A stretch of DNA of 64,000 nt from an uncultured Alphaproteobacteria bacterium. GTDB lineage: Bacteria > Pseudomonadota > Alphaproteobacteria > Micavibrionales > Micavibrionaceae. Position 1 is the stretch's first letter, and each line of letters begins with the position of its first letter. A program made the translations under genes and the position numbers. Positions 60,001 through 64,000 of the stretch are shown here, in pieces. The notes below the pieces were generated by a model that had not been told where the DNA came from, did no database searches, and saw only the letters and a program-made list of their open reading frames with translations. The stretch lies in contig CALHAW010000023.1 of NCBI GenBank assembly GCA_937934135.1, forward strand, positions 1 to 64,000. The letters run 5' to 3'.

Positions 60001-61868
60001 AACATATTCGTCTTATCGGTGCGTTTAACCATCTTCACATTTTCTGTGATCCCAACCCCAATATCGCAAAAACTTTTACAGAACGCCAACGTCTTTTTGA
60101 TGAGGTCAAAGGGTGGGAGCATTATAATAAAAAATTATTATCCAAAGGCGGGCGCATTTTCTCCCGTAAGGATAAAAGCTTGGAACTTACGCCTGAAATT
60201 CGCGCTTGTTTTAATATCACGGAAAAAAATGTGTCACCCAATGCGTTAATGCGCGCAATGTTAAAGGCTGAAACAGATTTGCTCTGGTTTGGTGGGATTG
60301 GTACTTATATTAAGGCAACATCTGAAAATAATATGGATGTTGGTGATAAAGGCAATGATGCAGTGCGCGTGAATGCAACCGAAGTGCAGGCCAAAGTCTT
60401 GGGTGAGGGCGCAAACCTTGCCATTACACAGGCCGCGCGGATTGAATACGCCAAGGCGGGCGGGTTGTTGAACGCAGATTATATTGATAATGCCGGCGGT
60501 GTTGCCTCATCCGATGATGAAGTGAATATCAAAATTTTGATGGGCGATGTTATGCGTCAAACAAAAAAGAAAGAGCCGAAATATCAAATGAACGTTAAAA
60601 AACGTAATAAGCTTTTAGCATCTATGACCGAAGATGTCTCAACTCATGTATTGCGTGGTAATTACCAACAGGCACAAGGGATTAGCCTGATGAGTATGCA
60701 AGCACCAGAAAATCTTTCTTCCCATTCACGCTTGATTGATTATTTGCGTCATAAAGTCGGGATGAGCCGTACGTTAGAACAGCTTCCTTTCAAAGAAGAA
60801 ATTGCCGACCGCCTTGAAAAAGGCGAAGGCCTAACAAGACCAGAGCTAAGTGTTCTGCAATCTTACGCAAAAATTTGCTATACGGAAGATTTATTAAATA
60901 GTGATATTCCCGAAAGCAAAGCGATGGAAGAACGTCTGTTCCGTTACTTTCCACCAAAACTCAGCAAGATGTATCCAAAAGAAATTTTAGGGCATCGCTT
61001 GCGCCGTGAAATTATTGCCACAACATTGGCGGGCGGTATCGTAAACCGTATGGGGCCTGACTTTGTGCGTGATCGTATGGATCGTTGCGGCGCGTCATGC
61101 GAAGAAGTTGCCCGCGCTTACATTATTGTTCGTGAAGCCTTTGGCCTGCGTGAGATTTGGAATTTAATCGAAGATCTTGATGGTAATGTCGATGCGATGG
61201 TGCAGTTAAATGCGCTCCGTGAAACTGCGCGGATGATTGAACGCACCGTGACATGGTTCTTAACCCGTTATGGCCGTAAATTAGAAATTACCCGCGATAT
61301 CGCCAATTTTGAAGGTAAGATTGAAACGGTGAAAAAACACCTTGATGATGTTGTACCAAAAGAGCTGCTTGATAAAATTAAAGAGTTCACAAAAACAGGG
61401 ACAAGCAATGGCCTGCCGAAAAACTTGGCACGTGATATTTCACTTATGCCTATTTTGGGATCGGCCTGTGATATTATTCGTATCTCTGTTGATCATAAAT
61501 TTGATATTCCAGAAACGGCGTCGGTTTATTTTGATTTGGGCGGGCATTTCCATCTGGATTGGATGCGTCAAAAGGCACGCCATCTTTCAACGGATGATCA
61601 ATGGTCGGCGCAGGCGCTCGAAGGGTTGGTGGATCAACTTTATACCTGTCAGGCAGGCTTGACGGTGCAAATTCTAAAAGATGTCGCAAAACTTAAAAAA
61701 GCAGGGATCAAATCAAAAGGCAGTATTCTTGAAAGCTGGATTAATCAACGCGGTGAACAAGCAAAATTAATGCAGCCTCTCTTTGATGAACTGCGCAAGG
61801 CCACAACCCTTGATATGTCGATGATCATTATTGCAGAGCAACGCTTGCGCAATCTCTATGGCGGCTAA
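57009..61868 (+). CDS. gdhB: NAD-specific glutamate dehydrogenase, large (180 kDa) class
   Basis: It deaminates glutamate to 2-oxoglutarate with NAD+. At 1619 residues it belongs to the large GDH class of proteobacteria. N-terminal regulatory domains (about 1-700) are followed by the catalytic core with [45 protein letters not shown] (about 815-860), where the substrate and proton-relay lysines lie in MGAKGGFV. The NAD-binding half has [40 protein letters not shown] (about 980-1020) and the later [49 protein letters not shown]. It is the largest gene here and stands alone; its last 4 bases overlap ubiA. The symbol is by family usage. Confidence 0.94.
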   Translation: [1619 protein letters not shown]

Positions 61869-62830
61869 AGATAGTTTTGAATAAGCGCTATAATATTGGG
61901 TGTTTCAGTACCAAATGATGGTAATGCGCTATGGGCCGCAAAAGCCAACAGCACCAATAACCCCGTATTACGGTTTGATTTAAAAATCTCAAGCGCGCTT
62001 TCAGGGTCGCTTAAATCCCAATCGCGCACTTGGCGAATTAAATGAATAAATGGCAAAAATAATAAAACATAGGTCACCAATCCTGCCTCGGCGATTATGG
62101 CGGTTAAAATAAGCAGTGCGAATGTCAGGCTGTAAAATAAACTGACCCATAATGCACTTTTTTCACCAAATAATCGCGCCGTTGATTTAATGCCAATGCG
62201 GGCATCATCTTCTTTGTCTTGATGGGCATAAATTGTGTCATATCCCAATGTCCAAAAAAATGCCGCGGCATATAAAATAAAAGCTTCCCAGCGTAATTGA
62301 TGCGTCGCCGCTGCCCATCCCATTAATGCCCCAAAATTAAAGGTGATCCCTAAAAATGCCTGCGGCCACCATGTAATGCGTTTCATAAACGGATAGGTCG
62401 CCACAAAAATCATTGATAAAAAACCAAGGCAGATTGTGACAAAGGATGTTTGTAGTAAAATAATGAACCCTAAAAAAATCAGAAAGAATAAAAATGCGGA
62501 TGCCTCGATAATTGAAATTGCACCACTGGCGAGCGGGCGCGTTTTTGTGCGTTCGACTTCTAAATCTAATTTACGGTCCCATAAATCATTAATCACACAT
62601 CCCGCGCCGCGCATGACAATGGCGCCAAATAAGAAGGTAATCATTAAAAGCCAGTCTGATCCATACATGCCCTGCACACCATTTGCGCCCAGCATAATGC
62701 CCCACCATGCGGGTAATACCAACAACCACCACCCAATCGGGCGATCCAGCCGCATTAAAATGGCATAAGGCTGCACGTGTTCAGGAAGTTTAGAAACCCA
62801 GCTTTCGGTATTGATATCTGTATGGTTCAT
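61865..62830 (-). CDS. ubiA: 4-hydroxybenzoate octaprenyltransferase
   Basis: It attaches the polyprenyl chain to 4-hydroxybenzoate in ubiquinone synthesis at the inner membrane. The first Asp-rich motif is GCVINDLWDRKLDLEVERTKTRPLASG (NDxxDxxxD, about 80-105), and the second DTIYAHQDKEDDARIGIKSTA (about 200-220). About 8-9 membrane helices are visible. Length 321 is normal. It is divergent from rsmE with about 15 bases between starts. Ubiquinone made here feeds electrons toward the oxidase of which CoxB is a subunit. Confidence 0.95.
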   Translation of the reverse strand: MNHTDINTESWVSKLPEHVQPYAILMRLDRPIGWWLLVLPAWWGIMLGANGVQGMYGSDWLLMITFLFGAIVMRGAGCVINDLWDRKLDLEVERTKTRPLASGAISIIEASAFLFFLIFLGFIILLQTSFVTICLGFLSMIFVATYPFMKRITWWPQAFLGITFNFGALMGWAAATHQLRWEAFILYAAAFFWTLGYDTIYAHQDKEDDARIGIKSTARLFGEKSALWVSLFYSLTFALLILTAIIAEAGLVTYVLLFLPFIHLIRQVRDWDLSDPESALEIFKSNRNTGLLVLLAFAAHSALPSFGTETPNIIALIQNYL

Positions 62831-62845
62831 GTGTTTGATATAGCC

Positions 62846-63550
62846 ATGAATAAAGATGAAACATTCAAATTGCCGCGTTTATTTACGGCGCATTCATTAT
62901 CTACCCAGACTCTCATAGAGCTTGAGGCCGCGCAAGCGCATTATTTACACAATGTCATGCGTAAGAAAGAAGGGGATGCAATCCGCCTGTTTAATGGGCG
63001 CGATGGCGAATGGCTGTGTACCTTAACCGCGCAGGCAAAACGCAAGGCATCTGTAAGGGTGACAGATCAATTATTGGAACAGCCTGAAACCTACCGTGCG
63101 ATCCATTTATTTTTTACCCCTATTAAAAAGAATAGACAGGATTGGTTGATTGAAAAAGCGGTGGAATTAGGCGTGACGGACTTTCACCCTATCCTGACGC
63201 AGAATACAGAAGTACGTAAAATTAATGTTGAGCGCATGACTCATCAAATATTTGAAGCCGCCGAACAGTGTGAACGCCTGACCATTCCTATCCTTCACTC
63301 GCTTATAAAGCTAGATCAGGCTTTAAACCCTGATATGCCGCTTTATTCCTGTCTTGAACGCTATGACGCGCCGGACATTCAAACCCAAAGACCAGCGGGC
63401 GATTTTGCCTTTCTTATTGGTCCCGAAGGTGGCTTTACCGCAGAGGAAAAAAAGAATATCGCCCAAAACACCATGCCCGTTTCGTTGGGAGATAGGATAT
63501 TACGATGTGAAACGGCGGTTATAAAGGCTTTGGTGCTTTTAAGCGCTTAA
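62846..63550 (+). CDS. rsmE: 16S rRNA (uracil1498-N3)-methyltransferase
   Basis: It methylates U1498 in 16S rRNA with SAM. I choose ATG 62846 (MNKDETFKLPRLFTAHSLSTQTLIELEAAQAHYLHNVMRKKEGDAIRLFNGRDGEW) over the longer track ORF, because it gives 234 residues, normal for RsmE, and leaves ubiA unbroken. The N-terminal PUA-like domain is followed by the knotted SPOUT domain with DWLIEKAVELGVTDFHPILTQNTEV, DFAFLIGPEGGFTAEEKKNIAQ and SLGDRILRCETAVIKALVLLS. Confidence 0.93.
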   Translation: MNKDETFKLPRLFTAHSLSTQTLIELEAAQAHYLHNVMRKKEGDAIRLFNGRDGEWLCTLTAQAKRKASVRVTDQLLEQPETYRAIHLFFTPIKKNRQDWLIEKAVELGVTDFHPILTQNTEVRKINVERMTHQIFEAAEQCERLTIPILHSLIKLDQALNPDMPLYSCLERYDAPDIQTQRPAGDFAFLIGPEGGFTAEEKKNIAQNTMPVSLGDRILRCETAVIKALVLLSA

Positions 63551-63678
63551 TATCAATTAAGTTGGTGATTTATGAATAATTTTTGAGTTTTTCCTCTTCT
63601 AAAAATGTCGTTTTGGACTATAAGAAAGGACTTATTATCGGTATAGTAGGTAAAAATAATAAAGCGGTTCAAATTATC

Positions 63679-64000
63679 ATGATGAAATATATTCATTCCT
63701 TTTTTCTTTTTCTCTGCGCGGCGCTTGTGGCGCAGGTTTCTTATGCGCAAGATGTTTCTAAGCCCTTGCAGTTAGGGTTAAAGCCAGCGGCAAGCCCGCA
63801 GATGGAACGTATTGCAGACTTTCATGATGGTCTTTTGATGTGGGTTATCACTTTTATTGTTATTTTTGTGACGGGCTTGCTTATTTATGTTGCCATTCGT
63901 TTTAATAAAAAGGCCAACCCAACCCCGTCTAAAACCACGCATAATGTGCTGTTGGAAGTATTATGGACGGCTATTCCCGTATTAATCTTGATTATTATCG
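63679..64000 (+). CDS. coxB: Cytochrome c oxidase subunit II, 5' part
   Basis: Only the first 107 codons are present and the gene runs off the right edge. The reading MMKYIHSFFLFLCAALVAQVSYAQ is a signal peptide. The mature start has QLGLKPAASPQMERIADFHDGLLMWVITFIVIFVTGLLIYVAIRFNKKANPTPSKTTHNVLLEVLWTAIPVLILIII, the two-helix hairpin of subunit II (first TM about 50-75, second beginning at about 95). The CuA domain would follow outside the window. The start is one of two adjacent ATG codons (63679 or 63682). It is typically followed by coxA, but that cannot be checked here. Confidence 0.92.
   Translation, partial: MMKYIHSFFLFLCAALVAQVSYAQDVSKPLQLGLKPAASPQMERIADFHDGLLMWVITFIVIFVTGLLIYVAIRFNKKANPTPSKTTHNVLLEVLWTAIPVLILIII

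Noticed and set aside
63553-63750. 65-residue minus ORF near the right edge
   Set aside because: It overlaps the coxB start region and lacks any family pattern.

Overview
The window looks like a stretch of a compact, moderately AT-rich alphaproteobacterial chromosome. The lineage evidence is a gcrA-type cell-cycle regulator (N-terminal motif MSWTEDRVAVLEKLW), a 1619-residue NAD-glutamate dehydrogenase of the large class, the acpS-lepB-rnc-era order, and a coxB gene at the right edge. The finer placement cannot be settled here; a Micavibrio-like or Rhodospirillales-related lineage is only my guess. No rRNA, CRISPR array or classical insertion sequence was seen.

Region 1 (about 1-3900) is the right end of an integrated element. 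Everything in it is on the minus strand: a 61-residue protein, a DUF2924 protein, a large serine recombinase, a recombinase-associated HTH-like protein, a small sigma factor, a 75-residue protein and a partial gene running off the left edge. The upstream regions of the two outer transcription units share a near-identical leader of about 50 bp, and the Shine-Dalgarno sequences of three of these genes lie in or against inverted repeats. The element abuts the 3' end of a tRNA-Tyr gene at 4001-4086.

Region 2 (4180-31130) is housekeeping: rlmB, polA, a DUF1223 protein, gpt, a tandem winged-helix protein, rpmI-rplT-pheS-[secreted peptide]-[GNAT]-pheT, fadD, a double cold-shock protein, an RND efflux pair, gcrA, the acpS-lepB-rnc-era group, an acyl-CoA dehydrogenase, a lytic-transglycosylase-like protein and a Sua5-type gene.

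Region 3 (31200-46210) has three tandem DMT/EamA transporter paralogues with almost identical junctions, anmK and tyrS, an AsmA-like envelope protein, a PrxQ-type peroxiredoxin, an alpha/beta hydrolase whose nucleophile position is Asn, a sulfur-transfer set (cysteine desulfurase, ferredoxin, mnmA), an M42-like peptidase and nhaA.

Region 4 (46220-51654) is a complete late biotin cluster: bioB on the minus strand, bioF-bioH-like-bioC on the plus strand and bioD-bioA on the minus strand. These supply pimeloyl-ACP chain formation and release, then the four ring-forming steps.

Region 5 (51730-64000) has a cyclic-nucleotide-binding protein followed by a System II (ResB/CcsA/thioredoxin-like) cytochrome c maturation set, an AMIN-domain lipoprotein, a DoxX protein, the large glutamate dehydrogenase, ubiA, rsmE and the start of coxB. 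The cytochrome c maturation and coxB genes both serve the respiratory chain. Genes are tightly packed, with several tail-to-tail overlaps.
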